Positions 45,805 through 55,201 of a DNA stretch of 64,000 bases are shown piece by piece. The stretch lies in the NCBI RefSeq assembly GCF_014207985.1, contig NZ_JACHMI010000001.1, forward strand, positions 7,609,001 to 7,673,000. Direction: 5' to 3'. Numbering within the stretch: position 1 is the stretch's first letter; each line of letters starts with the position of its first letter. Under the pieces are notes generated by a model, which worked only from the letters and a program-made list of their open reading frames with translations, was not told the DNA's origin and searched no databases. Origin of the DNA: Nonomuraea rubra (GTDB lineage Bacteria; Actinomycetota; Actinomycetes; Streptosporangiales; Streptosporangiaceae). The position numbers were made by a program, and so were the translations under genes.

Positions 45805-47309
45805 CCGGCACCGCCGTTCTGGCCGGTGGCGGCGAGCATCACCGGCTCCTCGCCGGCCCGCTCGCGCGGGAGATCGGCGACGAGGCGGCCCTCGTGCATC
45901 ACCAGGACGCGATCGGCCATGCCGAGCACCTCGGGCAGCTCACTGGAGATCATCAGCACCGCGACGCCCTGCCCGGCCAGCTCCGACAGCAGCCGGTGCA
46001 CCTCGGCCTTGGTGCCCACGTCGATCCCGCGCGTGGGCTCGTCCACGATGAGCACCCGCGGCTCGGTGGACAGCCACTTGGCCAGCACCACCTTCTGCTG
46101 GTTGCCGCCCGACAGGGTGGAGACGGGGTCGGTCAGCCGGGCCGTCTTGACCCGCAGCCGCTCGCTCCACTCGCGGGCCGCCGCGCGCTCGCCGCCGCCG
46201 AACAGCAGCCCGAGCCTGCTCAGCGACCAGCGCCGGGTGAGAGTGGCGTTGCGTTCCACCGACAGCTCCATCACCAGGCCCTGCTGGCGGCGGTCCTCGG
46301 GGACGAGGGCCAGCCCGGCGGCGATGGCCGCGGCCGTGTCGCCCTCCGGCAGCCGTTTCCCGTCGACCAGCACCTCGCCCTCGTCGTACCGGTCGACGCC
46401 GAACACGGCGCGGGCCACCTCGCTGCGCCCGGCCCCGACCAGTCCCGCCAGGGCGACGATCTCCCCGCCGCGCACCGTGAACCCCACGTCGGCGAACACG
46501 CCGTGCCGCGTCAGCCCCCTGACCTCCAGCCGGGGCTCGCCGGCCGTCGTGTCGGCATTCGGGTACAGGGAGGACACCTCGCGGCCGACCATCCTGCGGA
46601 CGAGCTCGTCCACGGTGAGCCCGGCGGCCGGGTCGGTGGAGACCCAGCGGCCGTCCCGCATGACCGTGACGCGCTGGCACAGCGCGAAGATCTCGTCGAA
46701 GCGGTGGGAGATGAACAGCACCGCCGCGCCCGACTCGCGCAGCGAGGCGACCACCGAGAACAGCCGCTCGACCTCCACGCCCGACAGCGCGGCGGTCGGC
46801 TCGTCCATGATCAGGATGCGCGCGTCGAACGCCAGCGCCTTCGCGATCTCCACGAGCTGCTGGTCGGCGATGGACAGCCCGCGGGCGGGGCGGCCGGGGT
46901 CGAGGTGGATGCCCAGCCTGCCGAACAGGTCGGCCGTGGCGGCGCGCATGGCCCCGGCGTCGATCCGGCGCAGGGAGCGCAGGGGCTGGCGGCTCATGAA
47001 GATGTTCTCGGCCACGGACAGGTCGGGGAACAGCGTGGGCTCCTGGTAGATCACCGCGATGCCGGCGGCCTGGGCGTCCCCCGGGCCGGACGGTCTCAGC
47101 TCCTTCCCGTCCACCGTCAACGTGCCGGCATCGGCGGGATGGGCGCCGGCCAGGATCTTCACCAAGGTCGACTTACCGGCGCCGTTCTCGCCCACCAGGC
47201 CGTGGGCCTCGCCGGCCCACAGGTCCAGCCGCACCTCGCTGAGTGCCTGGACGGCGCCGAAGGACTTGCTCACGTTGCGTAACGAAAGGATGGGAGGAGA
47301 TTCACTCAT
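45801..47309 (-). CDS. rhaT: Rhamnose ABC transporter ATP-binding protein (two-domain)
   Basis: 502 residues with two ABC domains, as in RhaT and RbsA. The first has Walker [10 protein letters not shown] and Walker [14 protein letters not shown]. The second has a changed P-loop, [16 protein letters not shown], but intact [15 protein letters not shown] and [12 protein letters not shown], as is usual for the second half of CUT2 ATPases. ATG 47309 was chosen because GGAG lies five bases upstream; GTG 47315 is in frame. First gene of the operon. Confidence 0.92.
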   Translation of the reverse strand: MSESPPILSLRNVSKSFGAVQALSEVRLDLWAGEAHGLVGENGAGKSTLVKILAGAHPADAGTLTVDGKELRPSGPGDAQAAGIAVIYQEPTLFPDLSVAENIFMSRQPLRSLRRIDAGAMRAATADLFGRLGIHLDPGRPARGLSIADQQLVEIAKALAFDARILIMDEPTAALSGVEVERLFSVVASLRESGAAVLFISHRFDEIFALCQRVTVMRDGRWVSTDPAAGLTVDELVRRMVGREVSSLYPNADTTAGEPRLEVRGLTRHGVFADVGFTVRGGEIVALAGLVGAGRSEVARAVFGVDRYDEGEVLVDGKRLPEGDTAAAIAAGLALVPEDRRQQGLVMELSVERNATLTRRWSLSRLGLLFGGGERAAAREWSERLRVKTARLTDPVSTLSGGNQQKVVLAKWLSTEPRVLIVDEPTRGIDVGTKAEVHRLLSELAGQGVAVLMISSELPEVLGMADRVLVMHEGRLVADLPRERAGEEPVMLAATGQNGGAG

Positions 47310-47321
47310 GTGCACTCCGGC

Positions 47322-47383
47322 AACGTTTTGGCAAAACGTTTTAAGGTGTCCAGAACGTAAAACGGGCCGGTGTACGGTGTCAA
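47322..47383 (-). promoter_or_regulatory. rhaT promoter with overlapping LacI-type operator
   Basis: On the minus strand TTGACA (47383-47378), an 18-base spacer and TACGTT (47359-47354) form a near-consensus promoter. Just downstream of the expected start, AACGTTTTGGCAAAACGTT (47322-47340) is a perfect 9-base inverted repeat, and AAAACGTTTT (47333-47342) a second, CG-centred palindrome. A repressor bound there would block initiation. It differs from the fructose-type operator, so a different LacI-family protein is expected. Confidence 0.75.
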
Positions 47384-47449
47384 TACCTCGTTAAGGCGGC
47401 GCCGGATGGGTACATTTCCACGTTTGCGACCAAATTCTTAAAACGATTC

Positions 47450-47471
47450 AGTAACGACGGGAACCGTTACT
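47450..47471 (-). terminator. Terminator of jetC
   Basis: AGTAACG (minus strand, including the jetC TAA stop) pairs perfectly with CGTTACT across an 8-base loop and is followed by GAATCGTTTTAAG. It closes the jet operon immediately at its last codon, before the rha promoter. Confidence 0.5.
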
Positions 47472-50400
47472 CGGCCGGCACCGTCCGGTATCCGTTCCAC
47501 ACGAAACGGGCCGTCGTCACCGCGTCGTCCCCGTCGCCCGTGATGAGCTGGTGGATCGCGATCCCGTCCAGCTCGCGGTACTCGCACCACTCGTGGTCCG
47601 ACGTCAGCACCAGATCCAGCCCCAGATCCACCAGCAGGTCGAACACCTGCCCCCGGTTCGTCCTGTCCACCCCCACGAACACCTCGTCGAGCAGGATGAA
47701 CCGCGGGCACCCCGGATCGGTCTGGTAGTGCGCCGCCACGGCCGCGAACAGCGGCAGGTGCAGCGCGATCGCCTTCTCCCCGCCCGACAGCGCCCCGTGC
47801 AGCTTCCTCGTCAGGTCCTGCCACCCCTGCCCGTCGCCCCGGTCGAGCCTGACCACGAACCGGTGCCAGGCCGTGTAGTCGAGCACCTTCACGAGCTGGT
47901 CCTCCCAGCTCGCCGAGGAGTCGTCGGCCCGCGCCTCCTCCACCCGGTCCCTGAAGAAGGCGTACAGCGCCTCCCTGTCGGACTCCGTCAGCCCGGCCGG
48001 GTCGCGCAGCAGCAGGTCCCGGGCGGCGCGGGTGCCGGGCGACTGGGTCGGATCGACCTGCCACACCAGCCGCACCGCGACCCGGGAGGCGGTGCGAACG
48101 CGTTCGAGGCGCTGGTTCATGCCCTCCACCAGGGCCGTCGCCTGCTTGATGCGGTCGGCCAGGTGCCGCCGCGTGTCGCCGGCCAGCGTGCGGTCGAACA
48201 GGTCCCGCTCGGCCTCCGTGATGTCCGAGCGCCGCTCGTCGCGCTCCTCGCGCAGCGCCTGGCTCAGCGCCGCCGCGCCCGCCCGCACGCCGTTGACGGT
48301 CGCGGTGAGCACCCGCACGTCCTCGTCCGGCGCCAGCTCCAGGTCCGCCCGGCCGGCCAGCACCTCCCTGGCGCGGTGGAAGGCGTCCTGCAGCCGCGCC
48401 TCGGCCTCCCTGACGTGCTTGTGCTCGTACGGCACGGCCGCGAGCTGCCCCACCGTGGCCCTGGCCGCCTCCAGAACGGCCCGCACCCCCGCCTCGGGAG
48501 CCAGCTCGACGGTCACCTGCGCGTCCACCGGCAGATGCCCGGAGGCCAGGCGGCGGAACCGGTCGGACACCTCGTCGCGCACCCGCCCCGCCTCCGCGTG
48601 CCTGTCCCCGGCGGTGCCGAGCTCGCCGCGGAGCTGCCCGAGCCGGGCGTTGAGCCGCGCCAGGTCGTCGTTGACCGACTTGATGAGCCGGCGGCAGGCC
48701 CGGTAGGCGTGCTGGGTCTGCTGCAACTGCTCCAGGACGTGGCGGTGCTCGGCGCCGACCGCCGGCTCGATCGCACCCAGCCGCTCCGCCAGCACGACAG
48801 CGGAGGCCGCGGCCTCCTCGGCGCGTTCGACGGCCTCGATCGCGAGCTGCTCGTACCCGGCGGCGGTCTCGGCCGCCAGGGCGGCCCGCTCGCGGGCGGC
48901 GCGGGCGTCGGCGCGCCGGTCGTGCCAGACGGTGCCCGCCGTCTCGGCGGCGCGCAGCGCCTCCTCCAGGTTGCCGAGCGCGGGTGGCGCCGTGGGCAGG
49001 GCGTGGCGGCCGGCCAGCTCGGTGAGGCGCCGAAGCGACCTGGTGACGTCCTGCTCGCGCTCCTGCAGCCGCCCCTCGTACGCCCTGAGCTGGTCCTCCA
49101 TCAGCGCGACCCGCCGCACGGCCCCGTCGAGCGCCTGCACCGCCTCGGCGTACGGCCTCCTGTCGGGCCTGCGGCGCAGCTCGGCGGCCAGCGTGTCGCG
49201 GTCGCCGTCCACCACGGCGAGCAGGTGGTCGCACTCGGCGATCCGCCCGGCCAGCTCGCCCAGCCGGTCGTCCAGCTCGGCGACCCGGCGGCGGCGGGCC
49301 CGCTCGCGGGCGGTCGCGCCGATGTACGACGGCTCCGGCTTCACCCACCGGCCGGCCGCCGGGCCCAGCCGCCAGGTGCCGTCGGCGCCGATCACGGCCG
49401 GGTGGTCGACGCCGATCGCGGTGGGCGCGAACGCGATGCCGGCCAGCACGGTGTCGGCGGGCACCGGCGAGTCCGCCTCGGTGAACAGCACGTGCGCCAG
49501 GCTGTAGCCCGGCGCGGGTCTGGACAGCGCGGCCACGGCGATCGCGTCGTGCTCCCCCGGGTCGAACCCTCCGTCGGGCCGCAGCCACAGGTCGAGCAGC
49601 CCGGACGCCTCCAGCGCCGCCTCCACCCCGGCCTGGGCCACGGGGTCGAGGCCGGACCTGAACGCGACGGCCCGCCACAGCGGCGTGCCCGGGCGTCCCT
49701 GTCTGGCGGCGGTGCCGCGGGTGTGCGGGGCGGGCGGCTCCAGCACGGTCGTGTCGCTGAGGCCCTCGCGCTCCCTGGCCAGGCCCGAGCGCTCGGCCAC
49801 CAGCCGCGCGCGCCGGCCCGTCACGTTCTGCTCGCGGGCCGCCAGCTCGACGGCGGCCATCGTACGGGCCGTGCCGATCAGCTCGGCCGCCCGCTCGGCG
49901 TCGTCGGCCAGGCCCGCCAGCACGCCCGGGTCGAGCTGGAGCTGGGTGCAGCCGGCCGCCCAGTCGGCCAGGCCGGCGGCCAGGTCGCGGGCCCGGTCGT
50001 CGCGCAGGCGCTCGGCCCTGTCGTGGGCCTCCTGGGCGGTGGCGAGGTCGTCCCTGGCGCGATCGCGGTCGTGCTCGGCGGTGGTGCGGCGCTCGATCGC
50101 CTCCTCGTGCCGGAACGCGGCCGCCCTGACCTCCCTGATCTGGGCGGCCCGGCTGGTGACGGCGGCCCTGAGCAGCTCCCGCGCCCTCCGCACGGCCGCC
50201 TCACTGTCCACCCCGTCCCCTGCGACGTCCGGCCCATCGGCCGCCCTGTCACCGGTGACCTCCGGCCCATCGGCCGCCCCGGCAGCGTGGGCGGTCGCGC
50301 CGGACGGCTCGCGGTCGGCGCCCGCCCGTTCGGCCCTCTCGCGATCGGCGCCCGCGCGCTCGGCCCTCTCGCGGTCGGCGCCCGCGCGCTCGGCCTCCTC

Positions 50401-51684
50401 GCGGTCGGCGCCCGCGCGTTCGGTCTCCTCGTGGACGGTGAGGAGGCCGGCGCGTTCGGCCGCGTGGCGGGCGTCTGCGCGGGCGCGCTCGGCGAGCGCC
50501 GCCGCCGCGCGGGCCTCGGCGTCGGCGCGGGCCGACAGCTCCTGCTTGGCCGTGACCGCCCGCGCCGCCCGCCCCGCCTGGTCCCGCATGCGGGCCGCCA
50601 CCTCGTGCGCCGCCTGCGCCTCGGTACGGAGCCGGTGCAACTCGCCGCCCGCCTGGTACGCCTCGCTCTCCTTGAGCCCGTCGAGCTGCGCCGCCAGCGC
50701 CAGCTCCTGCGCCTCCTCCTCCCCCAGCCGCACGGTCGTCGCGTCGAGCTCCCGCTCGGCGTCCTTGAGCGCCTCCCGCTTGCCCTTCACCTCGGCGGCC
50801 AGCGACTCCAGCGCGGCCCCGGCGGAGATCACGGCCGCGGCGGCCGCCCGCAGCACCCGCCGGGCGTACCCGCGCTGACGCCCCGCGAGCCGTTCGGCCT
50901 CCTCCACGTCGCGGTCGAGCAGCCGCAGCTCCTCCCGCTGCCGGTCGAGCCGCTCGAACCCTTCGGCGATCTCGTGGATCTCCCCTTCCCCGAGGGGCGG
51001 CAGCGCGCTCGACAGCAGCTCCGACAGCAGCCCGGGGTCGAGGCGCTCGGACAGCTTGGGCGTGCGGAGCTGGCGCAGCGCGGTGAGCAGCGAGTCGTAG
51101 CGCTGCTCGTTCAGCGCCCGGTAGAGCGTCCGCCGCACGACGGTGCGGTAGGACTCGGCCGACTCGTGCACCGTGCCGGACGTGCCGAGCTCGTCGATGA
51201 GCTGGGCCCTGGTCAGCGGCTGCCCGGCCTCCCCGGTGAGCCGGATGCCGTCGGGGGTGTCGACGCGGGCCTCGGTGGTGAAGTAGGCGGCGGTGACGTT
51301 CTTGGTGTGGACGGTCGCCTGCAGCCGGGCGCCGCAGGTGAACCAGCGGCCGTCGGAGTGCCGGAACTCCAGCCACACGTACCCGACCCGGGTGGTGCCG
51401 GAGGTGCCGTCGCCCATGAGGTTCCAGTGCATGGTGCGCTCGCTGCCGCCGAACGTGGACAGCCTGCTCGGCTTGAGGCTGGCGTCCAGCACGTACGGGA
51501 ACAGCAGCTCCAGCACCTTGGACTTGCCGCTGCCGTTGGGCCCGCGCAGCAGCAGCCTGCCCCGGTGGAACTCGAACACCTCGTCGTAGTAGCGCCAGAC
51601 GTTCAGGATCCCCGCGCGTACGGGAGTCCAGCGGGCGTCCACTCCCTGCGCGGCACGCGGCAGGGCCAGCTCGGTGACTGTCAC
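47467..51684 (-). CDS. jetC: SMC-like ATPase of a Wadjet-type system (TIGR02680 family)
   Basis: 1405 residues. An N-terminal ATPase half carries Walker A GPNGSGKS (48-55). Long coiled-coil arms run from about 230 to 1050, with a hinge-like segment around GTPLWRAVAFRSGLDPVAQ. The C-terminal half has LSGGEKAIALHLPLF and Walker B RFILLDEVFVGVD. This is the MukB/SMC-like subunit found with DUF2397 and DUF2398 proteins in Wadjet anti-plasmid systems. GTG 51684 overlaps the jetB stop (GTGA). Residues about 420-460 are four 10-residue repeats. No jetD-type nuclease gene follows; the next gene is the rhamnose importer. Confidence 0.9.
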   Translation of the reverse strand: MTVTELALPRAAQGVDARWTPVRAGILNVWRYYDEVFEFHRGRLLLRGPNGSGKSKVLELLFPYVLDASLKPSRLSTFGGSERTMHWNLMGDGTSGTTRVGYVWLEFRHSDGRWFTCGARLQATVHTKNVTAAYFTTEARVDTPDGIRLTGEAGQPLTRAQLIDELGTSGTVHESAESYRTVVRRTLYRALNEQRYDSLLTALRQLRTPKLSERLDPGLLSELLSSALPPLGEGEIHEIAEGFERLDRQREELRLLDRDVEEAERLAGRQRGYARRVLRAAAAAVISAGAALESLAAEVKGKREALKDAERELDATTVRLGEEEAQELALAAQLDGLKESEAYQAGGELHRLRTEAQAAHEVAARMRDQAGRAARAVTAKQELSARADAEARAAAALAERARADARHAAERAGLLTVHEETERAGADREEAERAGADRERAERAGADRERAERAGADREPSGATAHAAGAADGPEVTGDRAADGPDVAGDGVDSEAAVRRARELLRAAVTSRAAQIREVRAAAFRHEEAIERRTTAEHDRDRARDDLATAQEAHDRAERLRDDRARDLAAGLADWAAGCTQLQLDPGVLAGLADDAERAAELIGTARTMAAVELAAREQNVTGRRARLVAERSGLAREREGLSDTTVLEPPAPHTRGTAARQGRPGTPLWRAVAFRSGLDPVAQAGVEAALEASGLLDLWLRPDGGFDPGEHDAIAVAALSRPAPGYSLAHVLFTEADSPVPADTVLAGIAFAPTAIGVDHPAVIGADGTWRLGPAAGRWVKPEPSYIGATARERARRRRVAELDDRLGELAGRIAECDHLLAVVDGDRDTLAAELRRRPDRRPYAEAVQALDGAVRRVALMEDQLRAYEGRLQEREQDVTRSLRRLTELAGRHALPTAPPALGNLEEALRAAETAGTVWHDRRADARAARERAALAAETAAGYEQLAIEAVERAEEAAASAVVLAERLGAIEPAVGAEHRHVLEQLQQTQHAYRACRRLIKSVNDDLARLNARLGQLRGELGTAGDRHAEAGRVRDEVSDRFRRLASGHLPVDAQVTVELAPEAGVRAVLEAARATVGQLAAVPYEHKHVREAEARLQDAFHRAREVLAGRADLELAPDEDVRVLTATVNGVRAGAAALSQALREERDERRSDITEAERDLFDRTLAGDTRRHLADRIKQATALVEGMNQRLERVRTASRVAVRLVWQVDPTQSPGTRAARDLLLRDPAGLTESDREALYAFFRDRVEEARADDSSASWEDQLVKVLDYTAWHRFVVRLDRGDGQGWQDLTRKLHGALSGGEKAIALHLPLFAAVAAHYQTDPGCPRFILLDEVFVGVDRTNRGQVFDLLVDLGLDLVLTSDHEWCEYRELDGIAIHQLITGDGDDAVTTARFVWNGYRTVPAE
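50311..50430 (-). repeat. Four 30-base tandem repeats in jetC coiled coil
   Basis: Units at 50311-50340, 50341-50370, 50371-50400 and 50401-50430 share GCGGTCGGCGCCCGCGCG on the + strand. They encode ERAGADRERA-like decapeptides, which lengthen the coiled-coil arm without breaking frame. Confidence 0.85.
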
Positions 51685-52877
51685 GAATCCTCCTGTACGG
51701 CGCGCCCGACCCGGTAGCGGGCCGCGGCTGGCAGGGCGGCGACCTGGTCACCGCTGCGGCGGGCCAGCCCGAACTGGGTGAGCACCTCCAGCGCGTCGGC
51801 GGCCAGCCGCGGCCCGCCGCCGTCGGACTGGTACGCCCTGGCCCACTGCGGGAACCGGCGCAGCAGCCTGGCCGCCTCGGCGTCGAGCCGTCCGGCGGTG
51901 ACGGGGCCCGAGGTGACGAGCAGGTCGAGCATGAGCAGGGCGGCCACCTTGGCGTGGCTGCCGTCGTCGGGGAACCTGGTGTCGGTGGCGATGGCGTCCG
52001 GGTCCACGAGCAGCAGGCCCTCGGCCCGCTCCTCCAGCACGAACCCGGCCTCCTCCGCGGCCCGGCGCAGCAGCCGGCAGCCGGTCAGGGAGGCGGCGTA
52101 GGCGGACTGGGCCGGGGTGAGTTCGTCACGGTAGACGACGGGCTCGTCGAGCAGGCGGCGGATGAGGGAGTGGCGGGCCCACAGAGCGCGCTGGGTCCCG
52201 GTCGGCTCGTCCCCGCCGTACCTGGCCTCGGCGGTCAGCTCCGCCGGCCCGTCCTCCCCGGGAGGCCGGGCCCCGGAGGGCGGCACCGGCGCGGCCAGCA
52301 GCCGGATCACCCGGGTCGTGTCCACCCGGTACAGCACCTTGGCGTCCTCGTCGCCCAGGTACGCCTCGGTGACCCCGTCCATCGCGGTGACCGCCCCGTA
52401 GTGCTCCAGCAGCTTGACCGCGTCCACGAAGGCGGCCCGCTCCTCGTTCCTGACCGGGTCGAACGCGGGCACGTCCGGCTCGACCGCGGCCGCCTGGACC
52501 ACCCGCCGGGCCAGCATCCCGATCGTGGTCACGGGCGAGGTCAGCAGCTCGGCCGAGCACAGGCACAGCAGCGTGTACCGGCGGCGGTCGAACGGCGCGC
52601 GGGTGGTACGGCGGCGCCGCGCGGGCCTGCTCGCCGCGCGCGGGCCCGGCGGGCCGGTCTTGACCAGGCGCGCGTACCCCTGGCGCGGCTCCACGACCAG
52701 CCGCCAGCCGCAGAAGTAGTCGAACCACTGGATCAGCGGCCCGCGCCGCTTCCTGATCAGGTCGAAGGCGGCGGGATCGTCGTGCCGGGAGACGAGGGGC
52801 CGGCCGAGCAGCGTCCTGATCGCCCGCGCGATCTCCTCCTTCTCGGCCCTGACGAGCTGGTTGGCCAGGCTGCTCAT
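51681..52877 (-). CDS. jetB: Wadjet-type subunit, DUF2398/TIGR02678 family
   Basis: 398 residues, soluble, with winged-helix character (RRYTLLCLCSAELLTSPVTT, MLARRVVQAAAVEPDVPAFD, and AYLGDEDAKVLYRVDTTRVI as family landmarks). It corresponds to the kite-like MukE analogue that bridges the kleisin and the SMC ATPase. ATG 52877 overlaps the jetA stop by four bases and its own stop overlaps jetC by four, so the three subunits are made together. Confidence 0.88.
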   Translation of the reverse strand: MSSLANQLVRAEKEEIARAIRTLLGRPLVSRHDDPAAFDLIRKRRGPLIQWFDYFCGWRLVVEPRQGYARLVKTGPPGPRAASRPARRRRTTRAPFDRRRYTLLCLCSAELLTSPVTTIGMLARRVVQAAAVEPDVPAFDPVRNEERAAFVDAVKLLEHYGAVTAMDGVTEAYLGDEDAKVLYRVDTTRVIRLLAAPVPPSGARPPGEDGPAELTAEARYGGDEPTGTQRALWARHSLIRRLLDEPVVYRDELTPAQSAYAASLTGCRLLRRAAEEAGFVLEERAEGLLLVDPDAIATDTRFPDDGSHAKVAALLMLDLLVTSGPVTAGRLDAEAARLLRRFPQWARAYQSDGGGPRLAADALEVLTQFGLARRSGDQVAALPAAARYRVGRAVQEDS

Positions 52878-54442
52878 GCGCCCGCCGCCCGTCCGTGGAG
52901 CCCGGTCTCGCCGAGGGTCCGCACGTCGATGAGGTAGTCGGGGCCGCGGAACCAGCCTTCCGGCGTGCGCAGCACCGCGACCGCGCCGTCCTCGGGGGTC
53001 CGCAGCACGATCTCCACCCGCCCGTCGGAGGTGACGGCCCGCCGGAACCCGGTCGAGTCGGGCCGCTCGGCCAGCGCCCGGCCGAGCAGGTCGAGCAGCC
53101 GCCCGAAGGTGTCGTGGTCGAGCTTGCCGAGCTGGGACAGCCGCATCGCCCCGGTCGTGGCCAGCGCCGACCAGGCGGCCTCCAGCTCGGCCCGCTCCTG
53201 CTCGGCCCGTTTCCTGCGCCCGGCCTTCAGCGCGGCCACGTCGCGCACCTTCCCCGTGCGCCCCATCCGTTCCGTACGCCCGCGCGAGCGCAGCAGGGCC
53301 GACACCTCGACCGGCTCGGCCTCCGCCCACGGCACCCCGGCGGGGATGAGCTCGGCGTCGGCGTGCCCGAGATGCGCGTGCCTGGCCGAGCCGAGCCCGA
53401 ACGCCGCGTCCCACAGCCGGTGCGCGTCGTCCTCGCCGGGCGCGGTGGCGAACCAGCGGGCCAGCGTACGGAAGTCGGCGGCGGCGCTGGACGAGCGGCG
53501 GCGCGAGTCGGTGATCCGGTCGAGCACCTGCAGCAACGACACGATGGCGCGCCGGGCCACGTCGTGCAGCCGCCGCACCCGGGGCGCGCTGCCGTCCTCG
53601 GGCGCGAACCAGGCCCGCAGCGCCTCCCACCGGGCCGCCCGCGCCGCCAGCCAGGCCGTGGCCTGGTCGGTGCCGGGCATCCTCGGCAGGTCGGCGCCGT
53701 CGAGCGCCCGGGCGTGCAGCACGCCGGCGCCGTGGCCGGCCACCGCCTCCAGCGCGGCGGCGATCGTCTCGCCCCGCCGCTCCAGGCTCGTCACGAACTC
53801 CTGGAGGTAGGCCACCGTCGCGGCCTTGACCTCGTGGAACGTCGCCAGGTCCGCGTGGAACGCCGCCACGTCGGCCCCCTCGACGCGCAGCAGCCGCTGC
53901 AGCTCGCCGTTGAACCCCCTGATGTCGGCCCGCAGCCCGTCGAGATGCCCCTCCAGCTCCCGGAGGCAGGTGAAGATGCGCCGGTTGCGCCCCGGGTCGG
54001 GGTCGCGCAGCAGCCGGTCGAGCTCTTCCAGCCGGTCGGCGAGCGCGTCCAGCACGGCGGTTTGCAACGCTCCAACGGAGGACAGCGCCGCCATGGCGTG
54101 CCGCATGCCGGTGAGTGCCGCCTCGCCCCGCCTGGTCAGCGCGTACTGCAGGTTCCTGCGCTCGTACTCCTCCGCGGTGGCGAAACTCCCCGCGTGATTG
54201 AAGATCACGTCGAGCAGCCCCCAGCCCGCGAGCTGCTTGAGCGTCCCGGCCAGGTCCTGCTCGGAGACCGGCGCGTACCATCCCGCCGAGCGCAGCCGCT
54301 CGCGCACCTCGTCCACCGTCAGCGCCGTCACGAGCCGCTCGCCGGCCTCGCCGAACGCGTGGAGCACCGCGGTGTGCAGGTCTGCCCGCTCGGTGCTGGT
54401 GAACCGGAACATCTCCGGCGGCACCCGTGGCGGCTCCGCCAT
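52874..54442 (-). CDS. jetA: Wadjet-type subunit, DUF2397/TIGR02677 family
   Basis: 522 residues. The N-terminal winged-helix region (FRFTSTERADLHTAVLHAFG, WGLLDVIFNHAGSFATAEEY) leads to a long helical middle and a C-terminal domain, as in the kleisin/MukF-like JetA of this Wadjet type. VRRLHDVARRAIVSLLQVLD and ADFRTLARWFATAP are family-typical segments. ATG 54442 has GGAG nine bases before it. First gene of jetABC; the short region upstream (54443-54583) is shared with a divergent SRPBCC gene. Confidence 0.88.
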   Translation of the reverse strand: MAEPPRVPPEMFRFTSTERADLHTAVLHAFGEAGERLVTALTVDEVRERLRSAGWYAPVSEQDLAGTLKQLAGWGLLDVIFNHAGSFATAEEYERRNLQYALTRRGEAALTGMRHAMAALSSVGALQTAVLDALADRLEELDRLLRDPDPGRNRRIFTCLRELEGHLDGLRADIRGFNGELQRLLRVEGADVAAFHADLATFHEVKAATVAYLQEFVTSLERRGETIAAALEAVAGHGAGVLHARALDGADLPRMPGTDQATAWLAARAARWEALRAWFAPEDGSAPRVRRLHDVARRAIVSLLQVLDRITDSRRRSSSAAADFRTLARWFATAPGEDDAHRLWDAAFGLGSARHAHLGHADAELIPAGVPWAEAEPVEVSALLRSRGRTERMGRTGKVRDVAALKAGRRKRAEQERAELEAAWSALATTGAMRLSQLGKLDHDTFGRLLDLLGRALAERPDSTGFRRAVTSDGRVEIVLRTPEDGAVAVLRTPEGWFRGPDYLIDVRTLGETGLHGRAAGA

Positions 54443-54583
54443 CGCCCCGCTCTCCCCTCGCCGCACGATTACCCAACGCAACGACACCGTAGCGGGAGAC
54501 ACCTCCGCGCCGACCGCTGTTTGCGAGCAGATCACAGGGGTACGGCGCTGGCATTGGAACTCGGGTGCCTCTTGGGGGACGGT

Positions 54584-55003
54584 ATGGCGGAGTTCGAGGC
54601 GACGCGCGGGATGCCGGCCGAGAGCATGGTGGTGTTCGGGGTCGCGTCCGACGTGGAGCTCATGGACCGGTGGCTGCCCCAGGGCCTGTCGGTGCACGAC
54701 AGCGGCCCGGGCACGGTGGAGGCCGATGGCTCGCTGGTGCCGGGCGACGGCAAGCACGAGGGCCTGTTCCGAGCGTCGGAGGAGCAGCTCAGGGTGGAGT
54801 GGGGCGGGCGCGACCATCCCGACTACTCCGGGTGGCTGCAGGTGGCCGACTCGGCCGCCGGGGCCAGCGAGGTGACGGTGCACATCAGCCTGCTGGACGA
54901 GGCCCAGTCGGGGGCTCGGGCCGATGAGGTGCGGGAGCTGCTGGACCGGTCGCTGGACCGGCTGGCCGACGAGGTGCAGCGGCGGGTCTCCGACGCCGGC
55001 TGA
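54584..55003 (+). CDS. SRPBCC family protein
   Basis: 139 residues. MPAESMVVFGVASDVELMDR is the N-terminal strand-helix of START/SRPBCC ligand-binding proteins, and the C-terminal long helix (DEVRELLDRSLDRLADEVQR) is the characteristic cap helix. Related actinobacterial proteins bind hydrophobic ligands or affect cell size; function here unknown. ATG 54584 lies after GGGGGA. Divergent from jetA. Confidence 0.65.
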   Translation: MAEFEATRGMPAESMVVFGVASDVELMDRWLPQGLSVHDSGPGTVEADGSLVPGDGKHEGLFRASEEQLRVEWGGRDHPDYSGWLQVADSAAGASEVTVHISLLDEAQSGARADEVRELLDRSLDRLADEVQRRVSDAG

Positions 55004-55201
55004 CCCCCCAGGTAGATTTTCTACTCCTGCGCATGACCGTCCCGCACCCGACTGTTCCGATTCTCGTCCCCGATGAAACAGGCGTTCCGACGTCATCCCG
55101 CGGCTGAAACCGGGTCGCGCTATGGCTGGATTCCGGTTTGCACCGGATCTCCCCGAACGCCTATAAAGAACGTCGCAAGTGTTGCCTACGAATGTGCTCT
55201 T

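Noticed and set aside
47438..49678. A second minus-strand frame overlapping the 3' half of jetC, considered as the missing jetD
   Set aside because: Its translation is a frame-shifted shadow of jetC, R/G/A-rich with no DUF2399 or Toprim-like motifs.
50311..50430. Possible CRISPR-like array
   Set aside because: Units are contiguous without spacers, in frame within jetC, and encode a regular decapeptide.
47551..51717. A 1388-codon open frame on the plus strand
   Set aside because: It is antisense to jetC and has no recognisable domain; the minus-strand frame has intact ATPase motifs.
55012..55024. A small hairpin GTAGA-TTT-TCTAC after the SRPBCC gene
   Set aside because: Arms of five bases are too short to call a terminator in this genome.
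55073..55201. An upstream extension of the secreted hydrolase
   Set aside because: The extra 43 residues would precede and bury the signal peptide; the region also contains the hairpin TCCGGT/ACCGGA and a -10-like box.
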